DNA from: Sporomusa malonica
GTDB taxonomy: Bacteria > Bacillota > Negativicutes > Sporomusales > Sporomusaceae
Assembly (NCBI RefSeq): GCF_900176355.1
Contig: NZ_FWXI01000006.1
Coordinates: 63,140 to 127,139, forward strand
Length of the DNA stretch: 64,000 nt
Reading direction: 5' to 3'
This document shows positions 30,761 through 36,413 of this stretch, piece by piece (positions within the stretch are counted from its first letter, which is position 1; the number at the start of each line of letters is the position of its first letter). A program made the translations under genes and the position numbers. Below the pieces are notes generated by a model. It was not told the origin of the DNA. It searched no databases and saw nothing but the letters and a program-made list of their open reading frames with translations.

Positions 30761-31194
30761 ATAGGAGCAAATAGTACTGATAGCGCCCCGCCGATCAGCT
30801 CAGTTAATTCTTTTCTAACTGCAAACCAACTCTTTTCTTCGCGCTTGTCCACTCTCCCATCACACGCGACTGCAATCATATCCTGGCTGACCGAATGAGT
30901 GTCAGCCATTTCTTTTTGTAGTACTAAAACGCTTGACGGCAAGTCTCTTAGCTCGATGTCAGGGAGGTATTCCCGCCCCACTGGGTCATTAGTCTTAAGA
31001 TGTTGGTAAGCTAGCCAAGGCGTGTTATAGACTTCGATCATCCGCAAAACTGCTTCTGATGGTGGTATCGTCGCTGATCGTTCATAAGCCCGGAGAGATT
31101 CTACGCTGATATGTAGTAGCTCGGCTGCTCGTTCGCCGGTTAAATCGGTATTAAATCTAGCACTTTGGTATATGGTTTTGCCCTCTCTCTGCAT
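30724..31194 (-). CDS. HTH (XRE-like) phage regulator
   Basis: A 156-residue protein with an N-terminal XRE-type helix-turn-helix: T-G-E-R-A-A-E-L-L-H-I-S-V-E-S-L-R-A-Y-E-R near residues 19-40, then P-S-E-A-V-L-R-M-I-E-V-Y. The C-terminal half (residues 85-156) is helical with V-L-Q-K-E-M-A-D-T-H. Similar regulators occur in early operons of Firmicute phages. The gene is flanked on both sides by short rightward transcription signals. Confidence 0.75.
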   Translation of the reverse strand: MQREGKTIYQSARFNTDLTGERAAELLHISVESLRAYERSATIPPSEAVLRMIEVYNTPWLAYQHLKTNDPVGREYLPDIELRDLPSSVLVLQKEMADTHSVSQDMIAVACDGRVDKREEKSWFAVRKELTELIGGALSVLFAPIKEKTAHVRAVK

Positions 31195-31257
31195 GGTGTT
31201 TCACCCCCTTTCACGGTACAATGAAACTGTAATCGGGATACTTACTCTCCCCTCATC

Positions 31258-31289
31258 GCCTGCCGACCCCGGTAGGCTATTTTTTTTAT
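31258..31289 (+). terminator. rightward terminator upstream of the HTH gene
   Basis: GCCTGCCG-accc-CGGTAGGC (31258-31277) followed by TATTTTTTT on the plus strand. There is no rightward gene to end here. A TACAAT box at 31217-31222 lies 36 bases upstream, so a second short RNA is possible, though I see no good -35. Confidence 0.6.
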
Positions 31290-31420
31290 ACTGCCAGCGC
31301 GACAATTAATAGGACTATCAATATCAACAGCCTGGCAGGACTCCACTCTACTGGTTCGTTATCAATATCATTGCGCCAGCGAATGCTTTGAATCTGGTGG
31401 CGGTCAGTCGATGGTTTCAT
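31286..31420 (-). CDS. 44-residue single-pass membrane protein
   Basis: ATG 31420 follows GAGGTACCAA and overlaps the upstream gene's end. The product MKPSTDRHQIQSIRWRNDID has an N-terminal basic part and a C-terminal membrane helix (R-L-L-I-L-I-V-L-L-I-V-A-L-A-V). Topology predicts N-in with a very short exterior. Function unknown. Confidence 0.55.
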   Translation of the reverse strand: MKPSTDRHQIQSIRWRNDIDNEPVEWSPARLLILIVLLIVALAV

Positions 31421-31661
31421 TTGGTACCTCGCTAGTTATACAGAAAAACTCAACACCCATAATGAACTTGCTTAATTGGTATGGGTATTGCTCACATTGT
31501 CGGCGACTTACTACGATATCGCCTGGAATATCCTTAAACTCTTTATCACGGAATTGAACTTTTACTGCTCTCTCATCATTTGCAGAGATGTGCAATGCTC
31601 CCATATCAACTAGTTGGTTAGTCACCATGGATAAGACACAGGAAACTTGCTCAACTTTCAT
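31404..31661 (-). CDS. 85-residue phage protein
   Basis: The product MKVEQVSCVLSMVTNQLVDM is a small alpha/beta protein with I-S-A-N-D-E-R-A-V-K-V-Q-F-R and Y-P-Y-Q-L-S-K-F-I-M-G-V-E-F-F. No known motif. It overlaps the membrane-peptide gene by 17 bases and is 3 bases from the zinc-binding gene's stop. Function unknown. Confidence 0.5.
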   Translation of the reverse strand: MKVEQVSCVLSMVTNQLVDMGALHISANDERAVKVQFRDKEFKDIPGDIVVSRRQCEQYPYQLSKFIMGVEFFCITSEVPNETID

Positions 31662-31664
31662 GAT

Positions 31665-31820
31665 CTATGCCCCCTTCTGTACTTTAAGGTATGGCCGCTT
31701 ACACGTCGGCCGGTCATGCACATCAACCGCCTTTTGCGTTACTTCATCAAACATCTTGCATTCAGTACCTGCTTTGATTTTGTCATGACAGGTTGCACAA
31801 GTTTTAAGACGCTTTGCCAA
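31665..31820 (-). CDS. 51-residue zinc-binding protein with TTG start
   Basis: TTG 31820 lies 5 bases from GGGGTGA and gives MAKRLKTCATCHDKIKAGTE with C-A-T-C, a further Cys (E-C-K-M-F) and P-T-C-K-R-P. The C-x2-C...C...C spacing suggests one zinc ion. The frame fits neatly between its neighbours. It is too short to be found by length alone but is well supported by composition. Confidence 0.6.
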   Translation of the reverse strand: MAKRLKTCATCHDKIKAGTECKMFDEVTQKAVDVHDRPTCKRPYLKVQKGA

Positions 31821-31824
31821 GTTG

Positions 31825-32049
31825 TCACCCCGCCTTTTTCTTAGTAGCTGGTTCGGACGCTTTATTGAGTTCAGATTCTCGATATTTATCAGCCTCTATT
31901 GTTGCCGCTACTGCTGATTGCATCTTTTCCATAAGCTTTGCCCACTCACGCGGAACATCATCATGGGTTAACCCAAGCTTTGCCAAATAGATTTTTTGCT
32001 TCTCGTACTCTGTTAGCGGCTTCGCGGGAGCCTGTTTCAGTTTTGGCAT
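31825..32049 (-). CDS. 74-residue helical basic/acidic phage protein
   Basis: ATG 32049 behind AGGTG gives MPKLKQAPAKPLTEYEKQKI, then Y-L-A-K-L-G-L-T-H-D-D-V-P and a long helix ending K-A-S-E-P-A-T-K-K-K-A-G. It is the last leftward gene before the tandem-repeat intergenic region. It has no known domain. Confidence 0.5.
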   Translation of the reverse strand: MPKLKQAPAKPLTEYEKQKIYLAKLGLTHDDVPREWAKLMEKMQSAVAATIEADKYRESELNKASEPATKKKAG

Positions 32050-32130
32050 CGATAAGCACCTCACAGAATTTTATTTGGATTGACTGCTGTTCGGATTTGC
32101 ATTAGTAAGTTTACGTCCGTCAATTGGTGA

Positions 32131-32174
32131 CGCCACTTTGGCGCTACTTTGACGCCACTTTTGCACCACTTTTG
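32131..32174. repeat. four tandem 11-bp repeats, probable operator array
   Basis: Units CGCCACTTTGG, CGCTACTTTGA, CGCCACTTTTG and CACCACTTTTG follow head to tail with no gap. Eleven bases is about one helix turn, so a protein can bind all units on one face. The array lies 46 bases upstream of the Arc-like gene (32220) and in front of the leftward gene at 32049. The same half-site recurs at 35741-35755. Confidence 0.6.
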
Positions 32175-32219
32175 CGTGATTGGTATATTCAAGCAAATCG
32201 GTCATAAGGAGGTCCTACT

Positions 32220-32513
32220 GTGCCGTCTGACCTGCCGCGCGTACCACTACGGATAGATGAAGATTCAAAGCTAAAGCTTGAATATATCGCTTTTAAAAAC
32301 GGACGGTCTCTAAACCGCGAAACCAAGCAACTTATAATGCGTTACATAGATCAATTTGAGAAGAGCCATGGAAAAATCAATCTAGATGCTTACTGCGATT
32401 ACTTACAGAGACGCATTGTTGCCGAAAACAGCAATTGCTTTATGAGGGAAAGGTGTAAGTGTAACGATTGTCGGCAACGTGGCGGTAGCCATATGTACTT
32501 ACGAAACCGCTAA
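32220..32513 (+). CDS. Arc/ribbon-helix-helix DNA-binding protein
   Basis: GTG 32220 follows AAGGAGG. The 97-residue product begins MPSDLPRVPLRIDEDSKLKL, with a strand P-R-V-P-L-R-I then two helices (L-K-L-E-Y-I-A-F-K-N-G-R-S-L-N-R-E-T-K-Q-L-I-M-R), the Arc/MetJ fold. A C-terminal C-x5-C-K-C-x2-C segment may bind metal. It is one of the few rightward genes and probably binds the tandem repeats at its own promoter, regulating both directions. Confidence 0.75.
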   Translation: MPSDLPRVPLRIDEDSKLKLEYIAFKNGRSLNRETKQLIMRYIDQFEKSHGKINLDAYCDYLQRRIVAENSNCFMRERCKCNDCRQRGGSHMYLRNR

Positions 32514-32632
32514 GAATTGGTATCTTAAATTCAGTATTTTTATCTCTGCGTACAAAAAATTATTGGTTTTGGTTGCCGCGATGCAGGCGGCTGTACAGGC
32601 TCTGATTGTACTTTTACCGGTGGGACTAAAAG

Positions 32633-32854
32633 CTATTTAGAAGAATAGTTCTTTATGACTCCACTTCGACTGTTCTCTTCATCAATCTCTTCAAGGGTAA
32701 GACGTACAAATTTGTCTCCTTTGAGCCCAATTTCTTCTGCAGCATCGTCAATAAAATACCCTGGAGTGCAAATCCCTTCTTTAGTGCCAATCCAAATATC
32801 ATTATCATAGTTTATTAATCTGCCCTCGATAATGAGGCACTTCTTAATTTTCAA
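32633..32854 (-). CDS. 73-residue phage protein
   Basis: The product MKIKKCLIIEGRLINYDNDI looks like a small beta-strand protein: W-I-G-T-K-E-G-I, then Y-F-I-D-D-A-A-E-E-I-G-L-K-G-D-K-F-V-R-L-T-L. No motif is recognised. It stands alone between rightward genes. The 118 bases before it (32514-32632) hold no translatable frame with a start codon. Confidence 0.45.
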   Translation of the reverse strand: MKIKKCLIIEGRLINYDNDIWIGTKEGICTPGYFIDDAAEEIGLKGDKFVRLTLEEIDEENSRSGVIKNYSSK

Positions 32855-32923
32855 AGTTTCACCCCCTATCTAGCCCGGTGTAAGGTATACTGTAGTTGCG
32901 CCCAGGATAAAAGGAGTTAATAA

Positions 32924-33115
32924 ATGGCAACACCATCAGAAATAACCCGCGATATTGTAGTTGCTTTAATACAAAGCGGAAGCATTGCAAGACCACCAAT
33001 TGATAACGAATCTGTCACTTCTTTATCAGAGAGTAATCAGTGCATGGTTACCGAAATAAATAAAATTTTCAACTTGATTTATCAAAACATTAAAGATTTA
33101 TCAGATAAGAAATAA
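32924..33115 (+). CDS. 63-residue hypothetical protein
   Basis: ATG 32924 follows AAAAGGAG. The product MATPSEITRDIVVALIQSGS is helical, with E-S-N-Q-C-M-V-T-E-I-N-K-I-F-N-L-I-Y-Q-N-I-K. A TATACT box (32886-32891) may be its -10. Its rightward orientation in the regulatory region suggests expression in lysogens. Function unknown. Confidence 0.5.
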   Translation: MATPSEITRDIVVALIQSGSIARPPIDNESVTSLSESNQCMVTEINKIFNLIYQNIKDLSDKK

Positions 33116-33125
33116 GTAAGCTGCT

Positions 33126-33296
33126 TTAAAATGTAGAGCGTAAATTTAATAACATCTGGGCGTTCTCTCTTAACTCCTTTAATAAAATTGGGTCAACCAA
33201 CGGTAGTTTGCTTTGAACAGTTTTAACCACTTCTAAGTTCAATTTTGCAAACTCGTTAATAAATGCATCAACGGTTTTTCTTGTTGCTTCATCCAT
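33126..33296 (-). CDS. 56-residue helical protein
   Basis: ATG 33296 lies behind GGGGAGGG. The product MDEATRKTVDAFINEFAKLN is fully helical and ends N-A-Q-M-L-L-N-L-R-S-T-F. It overlaps the end of the coiled-coil gene upstream by 8 bases, so it belongs to the first leftward transcript after the Cro-like gene. Function unknown. Confidence 0.55.
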   Translation of the reverse strand: MDEATRKTVDAFINEFAKLNLEVVKTVQSKLPLVDPILLKELRENAQMLLNLRSTF

Positions 33297-33483
33297 GTTT
33301 ATCCCTCCCCTTAGTGCGCACGTTGTGCGCGGATCTAATCAAATTGATTAAATCTTTTTCGTTCAATGAACGCAATGCGGTTATTTGAGGTTCAATTGTT
33401 ACTTCAATCGGCTGAACCGAAACTAGTCCTTTCAGTTCAGCCACTTCTTTTTCAAGAAGCGCTATGCGTTGTTTAGTTTTCAA
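33289..33483 (-). CDS. 64-residue coiled-coil phage protein
   Basis: TTG 33483 lies 8 bases after GGGAGG and gives MKTKQRIALLEKEVAELKGL, a leucine-zipper-like start, then E-P-Q-I-T-A-L-R-S-L-N-E-K-D-L-I-N-L-I-R-S. It is probably a small dimeric protein. It follows the Cro-like gene after 14 bases and is likely the second gene of the early leftward operon. Confidence 0.5.
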   Translation of the reverse strand: MKTKQRIALLEKEVAELKGLVSVQPIEVTIEPQITALRSLNEKDLINLIRSAHNVRTKGRDKHG

Positions 33484-33497
33484 GCATCTCACCTCCC

Positions 33498-33716
33498 TCA
33501 CCCTGTTTTCGGCAGTGTTGCCGCTTGTTGGTCTGAGCCGTCTATTAGTTCGGCTATGGTTACATCTAGGGCTGTGGCTAGTTTTATAAGATTGTCCAAT
33601 CCTGGCTTTTTCTTCTTTAGCTCGTATGATGATAACAAGCCTTGAGAAACTCCGGAAATCTTTGCGAGACGATATTGAGAAAGATTTTTAGCTTCTCTGA
33701 TATTTTTTAAATTCAT
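33498..33716 (-). CDS. Cro-like XRE repressor
   Basis: A 72-residue helix-turn-helix protein: N-I-R-E-A-K-N-L-S-Q-Y-R-L-A-K-I-S-G-V-S-Q-G-L-L-S-S-Y is the classic XRE fold, followed by helices 4-5 (L-D-N-L-I-K-L-A-T-A-L-D-V). It is the first gene of the leftward early operon, directly after the strong promoter and its operators, and divergent from the CI-like gene. The layout matches Cro. Confidence 0.85.
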   Translation of the reverse strand: MNLKNIREAKNLSQYRLAKISGVSQGLLSSYELKKKKPGLDNLIKLATALDVTIAELIDGSDQQAATLPKTG

Positions 33717-33768
33717 TTAAATTCACCTCCGTTGAAGTTACTTGGCCGTTAATGCAACCCTTATACAT

Positions 33769-33797
33769 AATATAGTCTTTTGGGACTATACTGTCAA
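33769..33797 (-). promoter_or_regulatory. strong leftward early promoter
   Basis: On the minus strand TTGACA (33792-33797), exactly 17 bases, then TATATT (33769-33774). It is a near-consensus sigma-A promoter. Operator palindrome O1 lies in its spacer and -10, and O2 touches its -35, so a bound repressor would block it. Confidence 0.85.
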
Positions 33798-33857
33798 GTC
33801 CTTAAGGACTATATTTTAAAAAATATTTTCTTGTGCTACAATCTCTTTAGGGATATA
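33771..33857. promoter_or_regulatory. three operator-like palindromes of the lysis-lysogeny switch
   Basis: O1 is TATAGTC-ttttgg-GACTATA (33771-33790). O2 is AGTCC-ttaa-GGACT followed by ATA (33797-33813). O3, weaker, is ATCTC-ttta-GGGATATA (33841-33857). They share a GGACTATA-like half-site. The rightward promoter (extended TGcTACAAT at 33835-33842) overlaps O3. Three sites between divergent repressor genes is the lambda-like arrangement. Confidence 0.75.
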
Positions 33858-33877
33858 TTGAAAGCGGGGCGATTGAG

Positions 33878-34300
33878 CTGGATGACTTTGCGGTTTGGCT
33901 TAAAAAATATATGGAAGATAACAATATTTCTCAATACGCATTAGGGAAGAATGGTGTTTCTCAATCAACTATCAACGGAATATTGAGCAAGGGGAAAAGC
34001 CCAACACAACGCACTATTAAAAAAATATATAAAGCCCTTGGGGTAACTGCGCCTGAATCTATCGACAATAAAAAAGAGGTAGCCGAATGGCTACCACTTG
34101 TGTTAGAAGAAATGGACAATTTAGATGATTTAACCGAAAAAGAAAAAGTGACTCGCAATAGTATAAAAAACATGACATCAAACGAACAGAGAGAAAGTTT
34201 TTTATTTTTTTACGAAAAGTATCAAAAGTTATCTATTGAGCATCGCCAAGCTCTTGATTTAATAGTAAAGTCCCTTCCTTCTTCTGATTCTGATAAGTAA
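33878..34300 (+). CDS. CI-like XRE repressor with unusual start
   Basis: The frame from 33911 (ATG) lacks helix 1 of the helix-turn-helix. Upstream in frame, D-D-F-A-V-W-L-K-K-Y-M is clearly that helix and a CTG at 33878 lies 8 bases after GGGG; ATT at 33872 is the other option. From CTG the product has 140 residues: HTH at ~3-55 (Y-A-L-G-K-N-G-V-S-Q-S-T-I-N-G-I-L-S), then a helical C-terminus. No LexA-like protease domain is present. It probably maintains lysogeny. Confidence 0.75.
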   Translation: MDDFAVWLKKYMEDNNISQYALGKNGVSQSTINGILSKGKSPTQRTIKKIYKALGVTAPESIDNKKEVAEWLPLVLEEMDNLDDLTEKEKVTRNSIKNMTSNEQRESFLFFYEKYQKLSIEHRQALDLIVKSLPSSDSDK

Positions 34301-34403
34301 TATCTTGAATCCATAATCTTGCTAGTAAACGTGCATATTCTCTATCCTTGGCAATATCGTCCGGACTTTCCTTTATTGCGGTATTGTCTTTCTTACTTGC
34401 CAC
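34233..34403 (-). CDS. 56-residue protein convergent with the repressor gene
   Basis: GTG 34403 lies 7 bases after GGGGGAG. The product MASKKDNTAIKESPDDIAKD continues R-E-Y-A-R-L-L-A-R-L-W-I-Q-D-I-T-Y-Q. Its last 68 bases overlap the 3' end of the repressor on the other strand, so transcription of each could antagonise the other. Ribosome site and composition support it. Function unknown. Confidence 0.5.
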   Translation of the reverse strand: MASKKDNTAIKESPDDIAKDREYARLLARLWIQDITYQNQKKEGTLLLNQELGDAQ

Positions 34404-34528
34404 GTAAACTCCCCCAATCGAATCCCAATAATTCTACATATAATCATAAAATAAAAACTACCTAAAAAAGTAACACATTTGTCAAAAACACAAAAATAAT
34501 TAAAAATGTATAAAGTGAGGTGCAACCA

Positions 34529-34726
34529 ATGAAACCTACCCCGAGAAAACACACACGCACTTCCCACGGAACCAACACACCTAGACCTAGAAGATTAGGC
34601 GTATTGGTCAAAAACGACGAATTCTATTCAAACGAGGATATAGCTGCCATTAACAAAGGAACAGAACAAATTAAAAACGGAGAATGCGTGTCTCATGCCG
34701 AACTCAAGCGATTGTTCGGCATATAA
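34529..34726 (+). CDS. antitoxin-like protein of a RelBE-type pair
   Basis: ATG 34529 follows GAGGTG. The 65-residue product has a basic N-terminus (MKPTPRKHTRTSHGTNTPRP) and a helical C-terminus, E-D-I-A-A-I-N-K-G-T-E-Q-I, ending S-H-A-E-L-K-R-L-F-G. This is the usual layout of antitoxins that wrap a RelE toxin. It overlaps the toxin gene by 32 bases, supporting co-translation. Confidence 0.7.
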   Translation: MKPTPRKHTRTSHGTNTPRPRRLGVLVKNDEFYSNEDIAAINKGTEQIKNGECVSHAELKRLFGI

Positions 34727-34985
34727 TATATCTTGGTCTAAGCAAGCATTAAACTACTTGCAACGACTAGATAAGCCTACCATAAAACGAATTATTGATC
34801 ATGTGGAATGGCTAGCCGAAGATCCCAAGGCGCCTACACTAGACATCAAGCCCCTAACTGGTATACCAGGACATTTCCGCCTGCGCGTAGGGAAATTCCG
34901 CGTAATTTATACCATTGATAACGAAATTAGACTCGTTTCGGTATCGCACGTACTGCCTCGTGGCGAAGTATATAAAAATATATAA
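34695..34985 (+). CDS. RelE/ParE-family toxin
   Basis: A 96-residue protein with the RelE fold pattern: I-S-W-S-K-Q-A-L-N-Y-L-Q-R-L-D, then I-K-P-L-T-G-I-P-G-H-F-R-L-R-V-G-K-F-R-V-I-Y-T-I, ending V-S-H-V-L-P-R-G-E-V-Y. RelE-type toxins cut mRNA on the ribosome. The first residues overlap the antitoxin frame. The pair probably stabilises the prophage. Confidence 0.88.
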   Translation: MPNSSDCSAYNISWSKQALNYLQRLDKPTIKRIIDHVEWLAEDPKAPTLDIKPLTGIPGHFRLRVGKFRVIYTIDNEIRLVSVSHVLPRGEVYKNI

Positions 34986-35006
34986 GCGAGGTGATAACTA
35001 TTACTA

Positions 35007-35255
35007 ATGAAGATTTTCAAAAAAATCGTGCTTGAAAAACTGTCTAATTTAGAATACGGACAAACGGAAATATTAAGTGAAATTAAAAGTCTTAAGCAGG
35101 CTGACCAGGCCCTGCTAGATTTAGTTGAAAAAACATACCGTAAAACCGAACAAATAGAATCAAAACTCGATCATCACGCAAACATGCTTGATGTGTTGGC
35201 TACTAGGACAACTCATCAAGAGGCGGAAATCAAAGGGCTAAAGATTGCCAAGTAA
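35007..35255 (+). CDS. coiled-coil protein following the toxin gene
   Basis: An 82-residue product, MKIFKKIVLEKLSNLEYGQT, with a continuous heptad pattern (I-L-S-E-I-K-S-L-K-Q-A-D-Q-A-L-L-D-L-V-E). It starts 21 bases after the toxin stop, so it may be a third member of the toxin-antitoxin operon. Short coiled coils of this kind are common in Firmicute prophages; function unknown. Confidence 0.55.
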   Translation: MKIFKKIVLEKLSNLEYGQTEILSEIKSLKQADQALLDLVEKTYRKTEQIESKLDHHANMLDVLATRTTHQEAEIKGLKIAK

Positions 35256-35330
35256 ACAACATTTTTTGCGAATCGGACAGAAACGTCCAACCAAACTCAG
35301 CACAAGACTTTCTGTAAACATGTCACATGG

Positions 35331-35648
35331 TTACCTCCCTTGGTTGTACAATTCTTCCGGCCTGACCCCTAGGGATTTTGCTAGTTTTTCCTCTTGATCA
35401 ATTGTCAACATTGTTTTTGTTCCGCGCACTAAGGCGTTGATTGTTGGCAAAGCTATACCCGTATCTCTTGCAAGCCAGCGTTGTGATTTTCCTGTTTGTT
35501 TCAATAGTATTGCGACTCTTAGTATGAATACCGCCCTCCGGTGGAACAGCCCAGAGGCGGCTGACTCGCTTGCTACAAGAGTCAGTCCAAAAGTAGAGTA
35601 ATATTGGCTAACACTTGAGGTTTCTCCTGCATTTGAAATTGTATACAC
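35331..35648 (-). CDS. XRE-type HTH regulator (start uncertain)
   Basis: Residues ~40-105 are an XRE domain: L-R-V-A-I-L-L-K-Q-T-G-K-S-Q-R-W-L-A-R, then I-A-L-P-T-I-N-A-L-V-R-G and L-A-K-S-L-G-V-R-P-E-E-L. The first 39 residues from GTG 35648 are not HTH-like and no ribosome site precedes them. A GGAGGG lies at about 35540, just before the domain, but with no standard start codon at the right place. A short form starting there is possible. Confidence 0.65.
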   Translation of the reverse strand: MYTISNAGETSSVSQYYSTFGLTLVASESAASGLFHRRAVFILRVAILLKQTGKSQRWLARDTGIALPTINALVRGTKTMLTIDQEEKLAKSLGVRPEELYNQGR

Positions 35649-35700
35649 TGCGACGTATTATTGTTGTATTTATTAAATTGCGATATTGATCGACATTTGT

Positions 35701-35755
35701 TTACAGTTTATTGTAACATAACAGTGTCGAAACCTAGATAAAGTGGCGCCACCTT
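35701..35755. promoter_or_regulatory. two palindromic operators in front of the XRE gene
   Basis: TTACA-gtttat-TGTAA (35701-35716) is a perfect 5-bp inverted repeat, a likely site for the adjacent XRE protein. AAGTGGCGCCACCTT (35741-35755) contains the perfect 10-bp palindrome GTGGCGCCAC and repeats, inverted, the CGCCACTTT half-site of the tandem array at 32131-32174. Confidence 0.55.
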
Positions 35756-35804
35756 AAAGTTAAATAATATTGAGCCTTATTATTTACTACTACAAATACG
35801 CAGC

Positions 35805-35847
35805 AAAAAACACAGCACTGATTTGGAGGCTGTGTTTTTATTTTTTA
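35805..35847. terminator. bidirectional terminator left of the cargo module
   Basis: AACACAGC (35809-35816) pairs with GCTGTGTT (35829-35836); T-runs lie on both sides (TTTATTTTTT on plus, TTTTTTG on minus). It separates the regulatory region from the 35.9-37.7 kb genes, which therefore need their own promoter or read-through. Confidence 0.7.
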
Positions 35848-35898
35848 TGTTGATCCAATATACGGATTAGCCGGACAGATGGGAGGTAATAGAAAAGT

Positions 35899-36393
35899 AT
35901 GAATCCTGAGTTAACAACATTAAGCATATATGAAATGATTACTAAAATTATAAGCACCAATAGAGAATTACCAATAGAAATTAAAATTTCAGATTTAACA
36001 TCTTACTCACTGGTTTCATTTTATGATTTTGGCTCATTAAGGATTAAATGTGGAAAAAAAGCGACATATATACTGCTTGCAGAGCCTTATAATTTTTTCC
36101 TAGATGATTATCCAGCTCTAATAACAAGCCAACTTAAATCTGAAGCTCCGTGGACAAGAATACTAATCAGTTCTACCAATGACATATTTAATTTACAGTC
36201 ATTAATTCTAGAGATTTACGATAAAGCATTTTTTTTGGGAGTTTCTGAGTTTTTCGGGTGTTGCTCACGCTATGTTCAATGCTCAGATAATTTAAAATGT
36301 GTTCAGCCTGACACTAAACTAGCAAAAGGTTGTATGTATGGTAGGCATTTAAAAAAAGGAAAAGTATTTTATGGTAAAAACAAGAATACTTAA
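35899..36393 (+). CDS. cargo protein with C-terminal C-C-S-R-Y / Cys cluster
   Basis: A 164-residue protein behind GGGAGG. The first 115 residues are alpha/beta without known motif. The C-terminus holds C-C-S-R-Y-V-Q-C-S-D-N-L-K-C, then A-K-G-C-M-Y-G-R-H-L-K-K-G-K-V-F-Y-G-K-N, a five-Cys module I have seen at the end of various Firmicute prophage and accessory proteins, probably a metal-binding, DNA-related unit. Its stop lies next to the exonuclease gene. The module looks more AT-rich than the rest of the prophage. Confidence 0.6.
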   Translation: MNPELTTLSIYEMITKIISTNRELPIEIKISDLTSYSLVSFYDFGSLRIKCGKKATYILLAEPYNFFLDDYPALITSQLKSEAPWTRILISSTNDIFNLQSLILEIYDKAFFLGVSEFFGCCSRYVQCSDNLKCVQPDTKLAKGCMYGRHLKKGKVFYGKNKNT

Positions 36394-36413
36394 TGTGTCC
36401 GGGAGGCGTTTAC

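Noticed and set aside
32514..32638. Plus-strand frame coding I-I-G-F-G-C-R-D-A-G-G-C-T-G-S-D-C-T
   Set aside because: The peptide looks protein-like, but there is no start codon or ribosome site, and it is not in frame with the Arc-like gene. Possibly a decayed remnant; too weak to annotate.
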